A stretch of DNA of 64,000 bases from Diphasiastrum complanatum (GCA_029204225.1 CM055110.1:39623515-39687514), one strand, 5' to 3'. Shown: positions 33,608 through 48,000, numbered from the stretch's first letter. Numbers and translations are program-made. The notes: generated from the sequence alone by a model not told the origin.

Positions 33608-34530
33608 ATTAACAGATCCAATGTAATCCATGTATCAGATTCTACTTCTAACATCACAATTGACATCCAAAACTATAACTCAATAGTTACAAAGATATCA
33701 TTTATGAATTTAATTAAATGAATTTAATCCAAGAAATTAATATCAGGTATTAAGCAATTATTTACTGGGATTACCAAAATCCTAACTGCATAATACATTT
33801 TCCGATTACACGTACTACCCTTGATGTCCACTCTTCTTTCCTGCTTAGAATTTTCACTTCCTAAACTAAAACAATTTTATTTCTATCCTATACCTGGGCT
33901 GAATTACTGATCAACTACTAGTTTGATCTTTTGAATATAATTCACCATAGGATTTAACTGGAAATGAATTCAGTTTTTAAATTTCTATTATTACAGTTTT
34001 CTAATAAAATTGGACTATTATTTTTTTTTGACTGGTCTGGCATTACTTCATCAATATTGATAAAAACTATCCAAATTCAAAATATGAAATTACATGAATG
34101 GAAATTCTACCAATAGGATTTCAGAACTCTTAAACTGTATCCAAACAAGATTCTATTGATCGGATAAAGAGTTCTCTCATCACTCATTTTAGCTGGTCAT
34201 TTATATTGTTTGACGGTTTTAAAATTAATTTTGACGAGTATCTTGCACAAACGTTAACTTGATCCATTTCCAACGATCAATATTGATTAGAAATATCTCG
34301 GACAAGTAACAGATTTCAAACTTTAATCCAAGTTCGAAATTCAACAAAAAAGAAAAAAATTCAATTTTAACTTTCAATTTGGAAAGAACTTTGCTTCCAA
34401 AGTTTTCACCACTAAACACAGTTCCAAAAAAATTAAATTTTCTTTGACCGGGTACCGTTTTGGAAAGGTAATTCATGAGAAACAAATATCTTGCTCTCAA
34501 TACTAAATCTATGAACCGAATTCATAGATG
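33608..34530 (+). repeat. diverged copy of 13901-14930
   Basis: Same succession of words as in blocks 1 and 2 (GATCCAATGTAATCCATG, AATTGACATCCAAAA, TTTGACGAGTATCTTGCACA, GAGAAACAA-TATCTTG) but with many changes and small indels, so much older than the block duplication. No coding frame kept. Confidence 0.75.
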
Positions 34531-34987
34531 GCCTGTTAGGATGGCAAATTTTATATTGTTACCTCCAACATCGGTTATAGCCTTGAAAATCCATACATGA
34601 GATTACTTATGGTAATCCATTAGTTAAATTTAACTATTTCCCATGCCTTTCCTGGAAAAGTAGCCAACGAATGGAAAGTCTATTACCAAACATAGACTCT
34701 CTTCACATGCAAAAAACAGTTCAAACCCTGGATAATCCAAAATTAACCTTCCAATGCAAAGTTTTCTACAACTAAGCAAAAACCATAACCTTTATTCTTA
34801 AGGCAAGCAACCATCACATCCTCAAAAATCCTAAAGAAAGGTTTATCCATTAAAAAGAAGAGCACAAAGCCCTACAACCGCCACCACAAAATTTTTTGAT
34901 GTACACTCAGCCGCAACCCCCAAGAGAGAGAGATAGAGAGGAAGAAATTATTGACATGCCTTCCAACCAGAAAAAGAGGGCTGGATC

Positions 34988-35036
<49 letters not shown>

Positions 35037-35536
35037 GGACAGATAGCATGGATCGCACTCTTCCTCGGCACATCCACTGCCTTTTTCCATCCATCTCCAA
35101 TACACTACAACATCCAAGGCATTCCTGGCTGCCAAGAATGATCAAGCTACTCGAGTTTCCACTTCCCACAACTGTCTATTCTGCTTCAAATGCACACACT
35201 CCTTCTCACCATACTAGCGCTTGGAAAATCGTAGGCAGCCATCCATTAAAGATGATATTCAAGGGAGCAGCTCCCTGTTGTAACATCAACAATCTCTCAG
35301 GGGAACCATTCTACAGGATAAGACAAGATTCAAGCGTCATAAAAGAAAACTAATCAACCAACCCATCCGAACGGTCTGAAAACGACTAGAGAGCAATGTC
35401 TTCCAACACAACCAGTTCTCAAGTCACTACAACTTTCCAACTGGGATAATGCCTTGCTATAGTCAAAAAATCTCTTTGACAGGTTTTAACCAGTAAAGCA
35501 AGATTTTTCTGACTTTTGCAAAATCCAGACAGTTGT
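34531..35536 (+). other. spacer before block 2, with short (GA)n
   Basis: Contains (GA)18 at 34990-35025 and a looser GA tract at ~34923. No credible gene; frames across the GA tract are composition artefacts. Confidence 0.5.
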
Positions 35537-36114
35537 AGGAATTGTATAAGCCAGGGTTTCAGAAAATCCGGCCACACAATATCTTGTTTATCAAGTTTGA
35601 TTCTTAAACAGGGTTGTAAGATTGCTTCATACCAGAGAATTGACAGCTTTGCAATTTCATTCTATGTCTTTGGTTTGCATGCATTACATAAGGATCAAAA
35701 TTAGAGAAATAACTTCAATCCCTTCATGCAATGATTTGATTCAAGAAACAACATCACTAATTGCTTATACAACTAGATAAATTGACCTTTTACACTCTAT
35801 CAATAAACAGAATCAGCTATGCATGAATCGAATCCCCCAAAACAATATTATGAATCTTTGCAACTATCAAAACTCTCTATGTTATGCAAAATCCATACAA
35901 CAATCAGGTGATTAACAAAATGCAAATCATTCTACATGAGTTGAACATTTTCTGAAAACAAAACCAGAAAATTCAGAACGAAATCACTTGACTAACTCTT
36001 AGGTTCTCCTTCAAAATGAAAACATGATGATAAGCATGTTACCAACAATTTTGAAGAGCTCCAAGAATTAACAATTCCAATTCCAAACCTCCTTTGACAA
36101 ATCAGCACTCAAAT

Positions 36115-36715
36115 CGGGATGTAATTCCAAGTGCTTCGATCTTCCTTTCCTATGTAGAGCTTGCCTTCAAGTTCTCCAATCTTTGAAAGCCTTGCTCTGA
36201 TACCACTATAAGGGAAGCTCTCTAAGATCCAGCTTACAAGACAAAACACAATGGAAAACACACTATGGAGCAACCACCCAACCAAGTAGAAGCAACCAAT
36301 CTTCACCCCCAAGCCAAGGAATAGGAAGCATGAAGGTAGAGTGAAACTCTGGAAATGAATCAATGACCACAATGAGGAGTAGGGTGAGTTTGGCCTCAAT
36401 ATATAGAGCCAAAAGCAACCTCGGCACATAGCCATGCATAGCCTTAAGTTCCCTATACATAGATTCACCTAGAATAGAGTCTTAAGCATGGACCAACTAT
36501 TCATAGAATTGCTATTGATAACTCTACACATGCATACATTGTCTCATATCTTGTCTAAACTCCATTTAGTGTGTTCTGGACCTCACAAGGATATTAGTTA
36601 CTTTCGGGTCACATCCAGTATGACGAGGCATAACTAACAGCTTGATTTACCGAAGTACCATGTATCCAAGACTAGGAGTATACTGAATCCTACTTACTGG
36701 CCATGGACATGACAA
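36115..36715 (-). mobile_element. copia 5' LTR end and primer site on the minus strand (block 2)
   Basis: Copy of the block 1 feature: TGGTATCAGAGC on the minus strand at 36194-36205, TATA candidate CTATATATTGAGG upstream of it. Confidence 0.5.
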
Positions 36716-37172
36716 CTCTACTATGTTCTCTTTTTTTTTCTCTTCGTGTGTGTGTAGGTTTAGGGTTTAGGGTGTGTGTGTGTGCGTGTGCATGTAAGTG
36801 TGATGCCATTCATTTATGTTTCATGCTTACTAGTTCATGCTACCCTAATTCGTAGTATCTTGATTTATGTTTTATTCTTACCAGTTCATGCTACTTTAAT
36901 TTGTATGATCTTAATTTATTCATGTGTGTGTGTGCACGTGCGTGGTTCTTGTATCATAGTCCAAGCTTTTGTAGGTATTGAGTCAAAACTACGAGGGTGA
37001 TACCAACATATAAATCAATTTTCCATGTATAATGAACCACAGAGAGACCCACTCATTACGTACGAGTCACTTGTGGGGCCAGTGAACCTCTTATTGATGT
37101 CTACTTGTCAATGTGGTTTGATTTGGATCATTATTTTGACTTCCGTTTCACAATACTCTATAGTTTTAGCCC

Positions 37173-37288
<116 letters not shown>

Positions 37289-37370
37289 TATGGTGATATT
37301 TTTTTTTTACTATTTTTTAGACTCTTATTATTGCTTGTAGTATTTATCCCTCTTATTCTGTTGCACCCGT

Positions 37371-38094
37371 TATGTCAGAGGATGGATCCCCTAGACAGAG
37401 GTCAGGCCATAGTCACGGGTCATCTCACCTTTACTCTATGAGCGAGACTGATCTCATTAGCCACCTTGAGACGTTGCCATCCTCACTGCAGGATAGGGTC
37501 TTAGATCGATTGAGGACTTGACGTGAGGCTTGTAGCTCCAGCAAAATGGTTGAGCACACATCATCAACCGAGGAGATTCAGTCGACTCCTCATGTAGACC
37601 GATCACATGTTTTCCCTTTCTATGAGGGTCACTCCGACGAGGCTCACACCCCCACCCATGGCACTACTGCCAGTGCTTCCTCCTAACACTCTCAGGAGAG
37701 GAGGAGGAGCCGCCTCGATGTGCCATATTGTGGAGGTTGTGGCGATGACCCTGTCTCCCTTATGTGGTCATTAGTCCTGCACGTCCGCTTAGCACATCTC
37801 GTCGTGGGGAGTCCCTACTTCGAGAGACACTGACCTAGGAGATAGCACGTACGACATATCAAACTATGACTCCTACATTTGTCACAGCTCAGATTTCCGG
37901 CATGCCCACTTTCACTCCTCACATTTTATCTCCTTGTGGACCCATTGCCACTGAGTTCTATCCTCCTAGGCTATAGTTCGTGGGGTCAAGTTTCACCATG
38001 GGATTTTCATCCCACTCACTTCCACTCCCCCCCCCCAAGCTATTCTCCCATCTCGACCCCCCATTGACTATTCTCCCCTTGCTTCCCCCTCCTT
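37371..38094 (+). pseudogene. decayed unknown ORF of a copia-type element, copy 2
   Basis: ATG at 37371 opens [19 protein letters not shown], then DLISHLETLPSSLQDRVLD before TGA (CGA-type codon in the likely ancestor). Later HVDRSHVFPFYEGHSDEA and the same TAA as the other copies. It keeps CGA where copy 3 has TGA (CTACTTCGAGAGAC). Indels shift the second half. Confidence 0.5.
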
Positions 38095-38223
38095 GCCTAT
38101 TGAGCATGTGACAAGTAGTGAATGTATTGCTGATATCCTCACTAAACCACTTCAAAGAGCTGCATTTGTCAAGTTAAGATCAGCCCTAGGGTTGATAAGC
38201 AGGTCTATGTTATCTTCCAACTA
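38095..38223 (+). pseudogene. copia RNase H C-terminal tail (block 2)
   Basis: Reads IEHVTSSECIADILTKPLQR and AAFVKLRSALGLI, stop TAG at 38221-38223, then the purine tract GGAGGAG and the LTR. Confidence 0.75.
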
Positions 38224-38237
38224 GTTGCGAGGAGGAG

Positions 38238-38911
38238 TGTTAAATTTACACAAGCTAGTTTGCACAATTACCACTTGTTAATGACTTTGAGGCCATGTTG
38301 TGGGATGTCACACGTGCCAAACGCATAGGATACCTTATTCTAAGTCAAATCATTAACCTAGCTTTGGAATGGTACCTTTGGGATATGTCCAAAGAGTGCA
38401 TAGATAGGGTAGAGAAAAAGTCGGAGCTAAAAATAGCATTTTTCTCATGGTTTTCGGATCGCGAGGCATTGACTCTAAATAGGGTGGATCAAGTGGATCT
38501 TTAGGTTAGATGTTTGGATTAGGTTATGATGAATACATAGAAGCCCTAAGATGCTCAGACCCGAACTCTACATGTATAAATATATGATGGGATTTCCACC
38601 AATTATGAACAAAATCGAGATTTTCCTTCATGACTAGTTTGAGTCTATGATTGATTGATGAATGCTATTGGCATAGGATTTTTTGTGATGATTGAATGAG
38701 TTTGGAGTTGCAGGTACAGTACATAGGCAACAACAGGCCATACTTTCACACGTGTGAAGAGGTTTGGAGCTAATTCATGGAGTCAAGCCAAGATAAACTA
38801 GAAATCAATGCATTGATTAGTAATCTAGCTTCTAGATCTTGTTTGGATCTTAAGAGGTGCTTTCCCATCATTTCTAGGATCAAATGGGATTATTTTGCTA
38901 CATTTTTAACA
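38238..38911 (+). mobile_element. copia 3' LTR (block 2), 674 bp
   Basis: TGTTAAATTT...ATTTTTAACA as in block 1. It carries the perfect palindrome TTCACACGTGTGAA near 38748. Confidence 0.85.
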
Positions 38912-39429
38912 CACTCTCATCACATTTCTCATATAAGTGAATAATCTTCATTGGATGCAAGTATCACAGTCTCAATCCCATGCATCGCAGTCATATGAGT
39001 CTAATTGCGGCGTCAATGGCCTGGACAAGGACGACTCAGCTGGATCTAATTATAATTAGGTATTTCAATAATCCAATTTGTAACATATCTCTATACTTGG
39101 AAGATTTATGTATGAATATATATTTGTTGAAGTTAAGTTTCCTCCATCAGTTTTTAAGTGCTTAAAATGTAACTCACATAAATTTTGTAAAGTTTTTTAT
39201 TAACAATCATGAACAAATGATTTTGCTTACCAACATCATAACAAGTGGTGCAAAAGACTCGTTGGGTCGGATGGAGTCCATTTTTAGACCAGAATGGAGC
39301 CAACTTATTCTGCCCTAATTTTTATTTTATTTTATTTTGTAAGCATAGGGTTCCATTTTGATAGGGATATACCAAGGGATGACCCTTGGAATATCTCTCA
39401 GAAGAGACATGCCACCAACAGCCTTTTCA

Positions 39430-39463
39430 GAGGGATATATCGAGGGACCTCGATATATCCCTC
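39430..39463 (+). repeat. perfect 16-bp hairpin
   Basis: GAGGGATATATCGAGG, two-base loop GA, then the exact reverse complement. An imperfect sister hairpin with GGGATAT-CCAAGGG arms lies at 39363-39398. In block 3 the hairpin and ~60 bp around it are deleted. Confidence 0.75.
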
Positions 39464-41856
39464 GGTATCTACAAGAAAAATAGAAATGAGATGAAGAAGT
39501 CTCGATTACCGAGGTAATTATCTAGGATCTCGTTTCGAGGCTTACTTCATGGTGTATACGGAGGTTTATGATGTTTTTTTTTTTTAATTCTTCATAAGAG
39601 CCTCGGTAATAGGGTCAGAAATCCTCTAAGATGTTACAGTATTTTGAACTATATATATTCAAAGAGAAGAAAATAGTACATTAGGACATCTACCTTTTGG
39701 GGATTACACTGCATGGCAAAACGGACCTTGTTATGAGATACATGTCTTGACTCATTAACTATAAATGCTTGCGACTTGGCACTCATAGCCACTGCATAAA
39801 CAAAATAAAGTGAAAAATTGCTAAAACCAAAAACTCATGGCCAATACAACACTTACATAGTCTAATACAAACAACTAGACCACACCTCTACAATGCAATA
39901 ACACCTCCAAACTTGCAAAAAAGAGTGAGCAAAAATGGGCTAGATTGAACAGAAAATCGAAAAAATGAGCAACCATTGGATTTTGATGTGCTAGTACCCA
40001 TTAGAATTCAAAGTCTACACCCAAGTATAGACATCCCGTCAAATTTGAATCGTATCAATTATTGACGTGGACATCAGTTCCAATGGCCATGTTAGATGCC
40101 AAATAATTGGATTCCGACATCTATAAATTTGTTGGATTACGAAGTCCATTTCAAAATTCGGTAATGTAGTCCATTACAGATCCAATGTAATCCATGAATC
40201 AAGTCCTTTTTAACATCACAATTGACATCCAAAATTGTGGATAACTCAATGGTTACAAAGATATTAGTTATGAATTCAACTAAATGAATTCTATCCAGGA
40301 AATTAATATCTGGTATTAAGCAATTATTAACAAGGATTAACAAAATCCTACTTACAAAATACATTTTCCGATCACACTTACTACCTTTGATGTCCACTAT
40401 TCTTTCCCTTTTAAAATTTTCAGTCCCCTGAAAATCTTTCAGCTAAGGAACAACGAAGATATAAAGACATTAGTAAATGTCAAAAAGTTATAGGAAAAAA
40501 TCTAAAACAATTTCATTTCTACCCTATACCTGGGTTGATATCATTGATATACAAAAAATCACCTACTAGTATAAAATGGTACTAGTCTGATCTTTTGCAT
40601 ATAATTCACCATAGAATTTAACGGGAAATTAAATCGGTTTTTTTTTATACTTTTGATCAATTCCCAACAATTACAAATTTTTCAATATAATTGGACTGTT
40701 TTTTTTTTTATTGACCGGTTTGGCATTGCTCTGTCAATTTTAACAAAACTATCAAAACAAAATTACATTAATGGAAATCCTAGCGATAGGATTTCAGTAA
40801 CTCTTAAACTGATCCAAACAAGATTTCACTGCTCGGATAAAGAGTACTTGTCATCACTCATTCTATCTGGTCGTTTCATATTATTTGATGGTTTCCAACT
40901 CAATTTTGACGAGTATCTTGCACAAACGTTAACTTGACCCATATCTAATGATTAACATCAACTAGAAATATACCAGACAAGTAACCCATTACAAATCTGA
41001 ACTAAACCTGAAATTCAATAATAATAAAAAAATTCGATTTTAAATTTGTAACTGGGAAGAACACATTATTCCAAAGTTTTTCAGTCACCATCAAGCACAA
41101 TACCAGAAAATTTTATTTATTTCGAACTGGGTACCGTCTTGGAAAAGATAATCCATGAAGAACAAGTATCTTGTTGTCAATCCTTGATTTATGAACCAAA
41201 ATGATAGACGATCACAAAAAGCAAAAGCCATAAGAATTTCCAAGAATTTTTATTCCTAAAAATCCCATTTGAAATCCATGAATACAATTTAACTCCCTCC
41301 ACCTGGGTTGGCCAATTTTTGAATAATCGGCATGCACCATAATTATCACGCGTCACCATGAGGATGTTGACTATCGAGAAGATCTTAAAAAAAAAATGGT
41401 AAAGGCCTACGCACCCTGATTTCAAATTTACGGAATTACTTGAAAAATTTATGCTAATAACTCAATATTAAGAAACGTTAATGAACGTTAACAACTCTTA
41501 AATCTCAAAAGAATTTCAAACAAAAATTGCCACAGTTTTTGAGAGTTTCAAGTACATTTATATCTTAATATTGACTTTGACTTTTACTTCTGTATGAGAT
41601 TTTGATATTTACGTAATGGATTCTTTGTGCTGCTTACGCCTAGTTTTTGGGCTTTTTAAAAAGCATAAAATGTCACTGAATTTTTTTAATTTTTTTTTTA
41701 AAATTCTGAAGCACATTCCAAACGGGCGTCAGACTGCCCGTCAGTCCCATCAGTCTGTGCGCGTCAGACTGCCACGTGGTAGTTTCTCATTGGTCCAAAA
41801 AAAACCACAGTGCTGATTATGCTTTGTAACTGGCATGTGGAAAAGTCAAAGACTGC

Positions 41857-42010
41857 ATTACGCAATGGAAGGAGCCAGACATAGGCCATTCTGTCCGGTT
41901 CGGCTTTCCAAAAAAATTTAGGCTCGGCCCCTCCAGGCCTTGCCCAAATGTTTTTGAAAATCCTTACCGGGCAGAATGGCCTGTGCCTGGCTCCTTCCAT
42001 AATACGTAAT
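41857..42010 (+). repeat. ~150-nt near-complete hairpin (block 2 copy)
   Basis: Same structure as 16248-16401. Substitutions in the left arm (GCCAGACATAG, CTGTCCGG) slightly weaken pairing; the right arm has GGGCAGAATGG where block 1 has GGGTAGAATGG. Confidence 0.7.
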
Positions 42011-44630
42011 TACTTGAATTTGAAATCGTAGGCTACGTATGTCCCTTTAAGACTAAGGGCTGACGGGCCACAAAAATCCTAAAACATAAAGGGGTCGAAG
42101 AAGGAGAAAACATAAAGGGTTTCGAAGAAGGAGAAGAGGCCACGACGTCCCATCAGTCTCTCAGCCGCCATAACAGGGTCACGCTTCAACTATGGCAGAT
42201 CAGCATGCAACCATCCACCACGATGCCCTGGACCTCCATCAGTTCTACACCACAGCAGCAGCCACCAACAGCCAAGGAAAGCGTTAAATAATCAAGATTT
42301 CAACTGGAAAAGTTCTTTGGATTCCTGCGTGACTTAGCTGCGCCTTCTTCCATTGAATGATCATATCTTCAATGACCTCCATCCTCACTAAATTCGCCAT
42401 CCCTACTATCACAGAGAATTCAGGTACTGGGTGCATGCATTCTTGGAACTGAAAACCCCACAATTTTATATCTATGCTTACCTTTGAAATACAGGCTTTA
42501 CAGAAGCAGGGAGAAAGACCAACGATTATTTAGCAGGGAGTAAACAGTTTCAAGGAGGTAATTGCTCCCTCTCTACTCAGCCTCACATTCAAACTTACTA
42601 CCAAAGAGTTAGCACAACTGCACAGCCAATCCATGTTCCCAAAACATGCAACTACACGGGAGGATAAAACCTCTGATCCTCCATATGCAATCCCGGAAAT
42701 CCTGGTTTCTTTTTTCACTAAGAGTTCATATCACATGAAAAATAGATTTAAAACCAATCTTTCAATGAACAGAAGCTCAAAAACAGGATTCAGGCATAAC
42801 AGACTCATGCAATTTACGGTAATCCAAGAGTAAGCATAATCAAGCTGTTAGACAAGCATGTGACTAACTTTGGGAAACTTTTTGGGTTCGAACCTTTTTT
42901 ATTTGAATGTAAGTAACCTATTTTTTTTATGGATTTTTTTCATAAAGCATATCCAAGTTTTGTTCTGGAATGTAGTTATAGTGCAACATATTCTATTACA
43001 ACCATGAAAGAAATAAATTTTCTTATATTTTATGATTGTATTTGGTAGTTGGATTTTATAGTTCATTGATCAATTTCAAGTTTCTTTTAGGTGCAACATG
43101 GATGAGTAAATGCTATATTTATCAAGTTTTTTGGTAGTTAATTATCCGTGCATCACCAACAAGTTCTATTAGGCCAAACACTTTATTGAGTGAATATACG
43201 CTTCTAAAATTGTGATTAATTATCACATTGTATGAACATAGAAACATAGAAAACTTACAACTTGAGAATTTCAAAGCTTATTACATTCCATTTAAAAATT
43301 CTTTGTAACAATATTTCAAAAGTTTTGAAACATATTCACTTACCTATTAATATAATTCCACCTAAATTGATTTGAATAATGGTTTTTTAATTATTGATAT
43401 TACAAATTGTATGACTTTATTTAAATAGTATTGGGTGCCATCTCGAATAATTGTTGTTTGGAGTTGTATTTAATAAGTGGAAAATGCTCATGGGCTTTGA
43501 ACACCATTATTCAAATTCATATTCTGCTGCCTACCTCGACATGAATACACTCACGCTTACATGGGATCAAATGTCAATTACACCAGGTAGCGAGTGTGAG
43601 TAGGATCGCTATCGAGCAAAGTGGTCATGAGCACCTATCTCTCGACGCAGAGCGGCTTAGTAAGTGATGAAGACACACTATGGCAGTCGATAGCGAGCCT
43701 GCTCATGCCTGTCGTTACCTAGTACATAATTGGCTGGCTTTTTCCCATGCATTCCATGCATGCTAAGAGACAAGGTGATCTATAATATACGTCACAGGAA
43801 TCATTGCATTATAACGATGTAAAATTTGTAATAAAAAATACAAATATTGCATTCTAGAGACTTAAAAGAATACTTTTGAGAAAATGCATTTTAATTCTCA
43901 AACTCATGCAAGAGTGATTAACACCTAGCTTTAACAACAAAAGCTAAAATCAAAAGAATAAAAATAATTGGACACATACTCCATCCATTTTCTGCATCCA
44001 GCTTGCTATGTTCGTGCTCTCTCTCGCTCGCTCGCTCGCTATGCTCTCTCTCTCTCTCTCTCTCTCTCTCTGGGCCTTGTTCTTTAAAGTTAGCAAGTAT
44101 AGTGGAGCCTAGACATTCTCAGTAATTTCATCACTGAAAAGGTAAAAGAGTTTGTTACTGATTTGACCAATTCGTAGTTAATGTCTTTCCTCCTGTTGAC
44201 TACTCATATAATGTATGCATGTAATTTCTGAAGATTTATGGTTCAGTACCTGCTTTATTTATGAAAATTAGGTAGCTTTCATCTAATTTCTCCACTCTCT
44301 CTCTCATTAAACCATCAGGACTATTGTTTCTGGGACTGTATTGGTGGTAAAAGGGTATCTTACCCATCTTCATCCTCGAAATTTGTAAGTTATTACATAG
44401 AACCAAAAACTACAACTAGCTCCATTCATATTGTAGTTCAGATTTTCATTCAATCTCTTTAGTTTTATCTATAGAGGGCTCCATGATTCATCTGAGTACC
44501 GATTTAAATAGATAATCCACATCAGTGGCGTAGTTGGAAAACTTGGCCTATGATCAAGTAGATAATAAGTTGTGTTTTGGAGTGCAGAAACTACAATACT
44601 GCAATTTGCAGCCTTCCATAATTCAATAAA

Positions 44631-45658
44631 ATGGTATTGGATTTTGAATCCGCCCGACAGCCAGCCTACTCAGAGCATGATATGATTGTCGATGTCCTCG
44701 AAACAGTGGCATTTGTGATGGATTTAGAGCACCACCTGTTTAGAACTGCCCATATACGATGTTCCATTGCAGATAGGAAGTTAGCCATCGTGAGAGTGCT
44801 ATGTATTGCGGGCTATGATGCTGGTATTTGCAGATCAAAATGGAGGGGCTTCAATATGAAAGGTCACTTTCATCTCATCTCATTTCTGTCTCATGAGTTT
44901 GATTGCACATAACTTAGTATTAAATCTTGTGAGTTCCTTGAAAAATTGAACCAAGTCTTGGTCTATGTTGTTGTCAAAACTACAGAACACACCTACGAAT
45001 ACATCGATGTTGCTTTTCATCAACTACAAAAAAACAACTCATGGGTGACAAAGAGGCTGATCGTGGACACGGACTTCGGGATCATTTTGAAATTGCACGT
45101 GCAAGTGAGGAGTACACACATTTGTTGCAACAATTACCTTCACCCTTTGTGGGTTTTGGACATGAGTTGTCAGGTTTTATACAATGCATGTGTCAAGCTG
45201 CTGCAATATCCTTTCACAAAATAGGCATGGGTGTTCCTCCTTGGAGAGAAGTAGAACACATGAGCAGCCTTTGGTTTTCTAATTATAAGAGATTCACCTC
45301 AACCCATCACCATTTTGCTGGATATGATATGTGCTTCCACTATCACATTAATCGTGATGAACTGTACCCTGCCTATGGCTTAATTTGTAGTTACTCATGG
45401 ACTTCAGAGCTACCAAGGCGAAGAGCTATATTTGAGTGCCTCAATAGAAGAGTAAAGAGTGCCACATTGGAGAGTATTATATGTGAGATTATGGGTTGTG
45501 GTTGTGCGTTTTACGAAGTGAAGAACGAATGGCAACCACCTCCGGTGAATCCAAAAAAAGCAGCAACATCAAGCAAGAGAGCCATGGGAGGTCTTTCATT
45601 AGCCTTTGCCATGCATCACTATGAAGAAGGAGGCAATGACGACGTCGATCCACAATGA
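44631..45658 (+). pseudogene. DUF506 family gene, block 2 copy with frameshift
   Basis: Exon 1 44631-44862, intron 44863-44985, exon 2 44986-45658, all as in the intact copy. One T is missing at ~45075 (GGACTTCGGG against GGACTTTCGGG), which shifts the frame inside the DTDFRD motif; the remainder stays open in the shifted frame to 45658. Otherwise only a few residues differ. It is a very young pseudogene, unless the missing base is an assembly error, in which case two intact genes exist. Confidence 0.8.
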
Positions 45659-46942
45659 CAACCAGCAGCCTTGGCTTGGGAAGGAATGACCAACTTGCTT
45701 CAGCTACTTTTGACTTGGATGATCATGTTTATATATGACATGTAAATTTTGCTTGTATACAAAGTTTTTCAAGAGAATAACTTGTTTTTATGTATGCTAA
45801 CTTTGTCACAAAGGAAACAAGAACACACATGGATTGCAGATCCAAGGCTTTTAGACAATGAAACCCCCAAAACACAAACACACGCACACACACAAATCGT
45901 AGCCCATATGATCCTACCAAATCATGAATGCATAGAAGACTTTCTAGACTATCATGTGACTGCTTATATTCGAACTCTACATTTTTATAGACAACAAAAA
46001 TTCTTCAATATCCAATTTCCACTTATTAGAGCACAACATTCATGAAGCACTTACAATATTACTAAAAACAAACATTTTCATTATAACTAATCACACCAAC
46101 TATTCTCCTACAAAGGGTTCTTCTTTCATAAGTTTTATTGAACTCAAGTTCTTTCAAATCATCTATTATATTGTGAAAAGACAAGAAGTATGTCCACACA
46201 TATATTAGATTGCTTATCCCATGTAAGATTTGTTGCATTTTTAAAAAAAACTTCAGGTTCATAATTTCAAATTATATAGGCTTGGTTTTAGAAGGAATCC
46301 CCTAATTGGATAACACACTCTTCGACACAAACGCATTGGCCTCAACAAACATGTTTCATATAAACACTCAAAATGTGTAGGAAGTCTTGAAACACTTCTT
46401 ATTCAACCATCCATTTTGCATCCTTAGACATGATATTCTTGATCTTTAGTGGGATATATACAACATAACTAACCCTACTTTTGTTTTGTTGTTTTGTTAT
46501 GCATAAGGATATAAGCTCTAGCACAAGTATTTCTTTCATAATGTACGCACTATTGGGAGATTCTTCATCCATAGGGCATTAAGGGATGGAGCCTATATGT
46601 TTCGTAAACAAAATTATAACATTTTCTAAGAATCTACTGAGTAATAGCCTCCATTGAAAATTATATATGGTTTAAATGGTCCATGCTTCTTCTTGGGATA
46701 GAAGTGCATCATCACAATAACTTCTTTTACTTATCACCCTTGACCACAAGAATACACTCTTTGTAACTTATCAACTAGTTTGAGATTTATCATGTTGAGT
46801 TTAATTGGCAATTTTGGCCAATATGCATATTGAACTTAGAGATAAACTTTAGAATGTTAATAAGGCCTAATAATAGTTGATTTAAACTACAACAAGATGT
46901 GCAATTTCCAGCCCTTTTTTTGTGAAAAAATTGAGAGGGACA

Positions 46943-47235
46943 CCAAATTTGATTTTCGCGCTGTGGTTCAAGTAGCAAAACAATATTATCTAGCCGACCA
47001 TGTTTCAAGAATTGAATCAGCGTCTATTAATACTGAAGTGGATGATGAACTACCAAACGCTGCATAATTTTGTGTTGAAGCAGTACTTGAGTAGGCAACA
47101 TTTATTGTTGAATATGTTATGCTTGGCCAATCCAATGATTTCTTGACAAAAGTACAAAAGAGACAATTAACTCATAAGGCACAACCTTATCAATTGATTG
47201 TTGGACAATTGTATCGCCGAATAATGGATGATATT
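46943..47235 (+). pseudogene. Ty3/gypsy pol fragment (block 2 copy)
   Basis: Copy of 20880-21176, RNase H end to integrase start, stops included. Cut at the same fold-back junction (GATGATATTTAAATGC). Confidence 0.75.
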
Positions 47236-47899
47236 TAAATGCAAATTTTGAAAATCTGAGCCTCTGCCCAACCTAATTTTGGCATTCTGAATCCATCTCT
47301 CAGGTCAACGAAGGTTAATTAGGATTGTAGGATGCTCGGCGAAGGTTTCGAAAATCGTAAGTTTATGAACATTTGTCTAACTCAAAAATAGGTATCATCT
47401 TGGGAAAGGAACCTTTGCCTAACTCAGCATAGAGAAATCTGAGGTGGATGTATGATTTGAAATCTCAGCGAAGGTTTCTAAGACCATATGTGCTAAATAT
47501 GATCCAAAAGGTGATTTTCGAAGTCATTTTTCATCAAAAATTATGTTTTGAAAATTTTTTCCTTTCTCTTTTTCCATTTTGATGACTTTTTTTACTTTTG
47601 GCTACTCGGCTAACCCAAGTAGCCGGCTACGGGATCAGCACCCGACTAATGTGACAATAGTGGGTCACGTCCTGAACAACCAAAAAACTTTACATCCTAA
47701 GTAACTGAAGATATGTATAGTTAATCACAATACTGCATTTTGATCTTACAATAAAAACATATCAGATCAAATCTGATTCTTAACACTCTCCCTTAAGCTC
47801 AAATGCCGTATGAGTAAAGAAATATATTGCAGCAGCGTCTAGAGTGTCCAAAAGATGTTATGCATATCCCTGCTACCCTGTACTTGACTCACACTCAAG

Positions 47900-47936
47900 C
47901 TATGTTCGTGCTCTCTCTCTCTCGCTCGCTCGCTAT

Positions 47937-48000
<64 letters not shown>

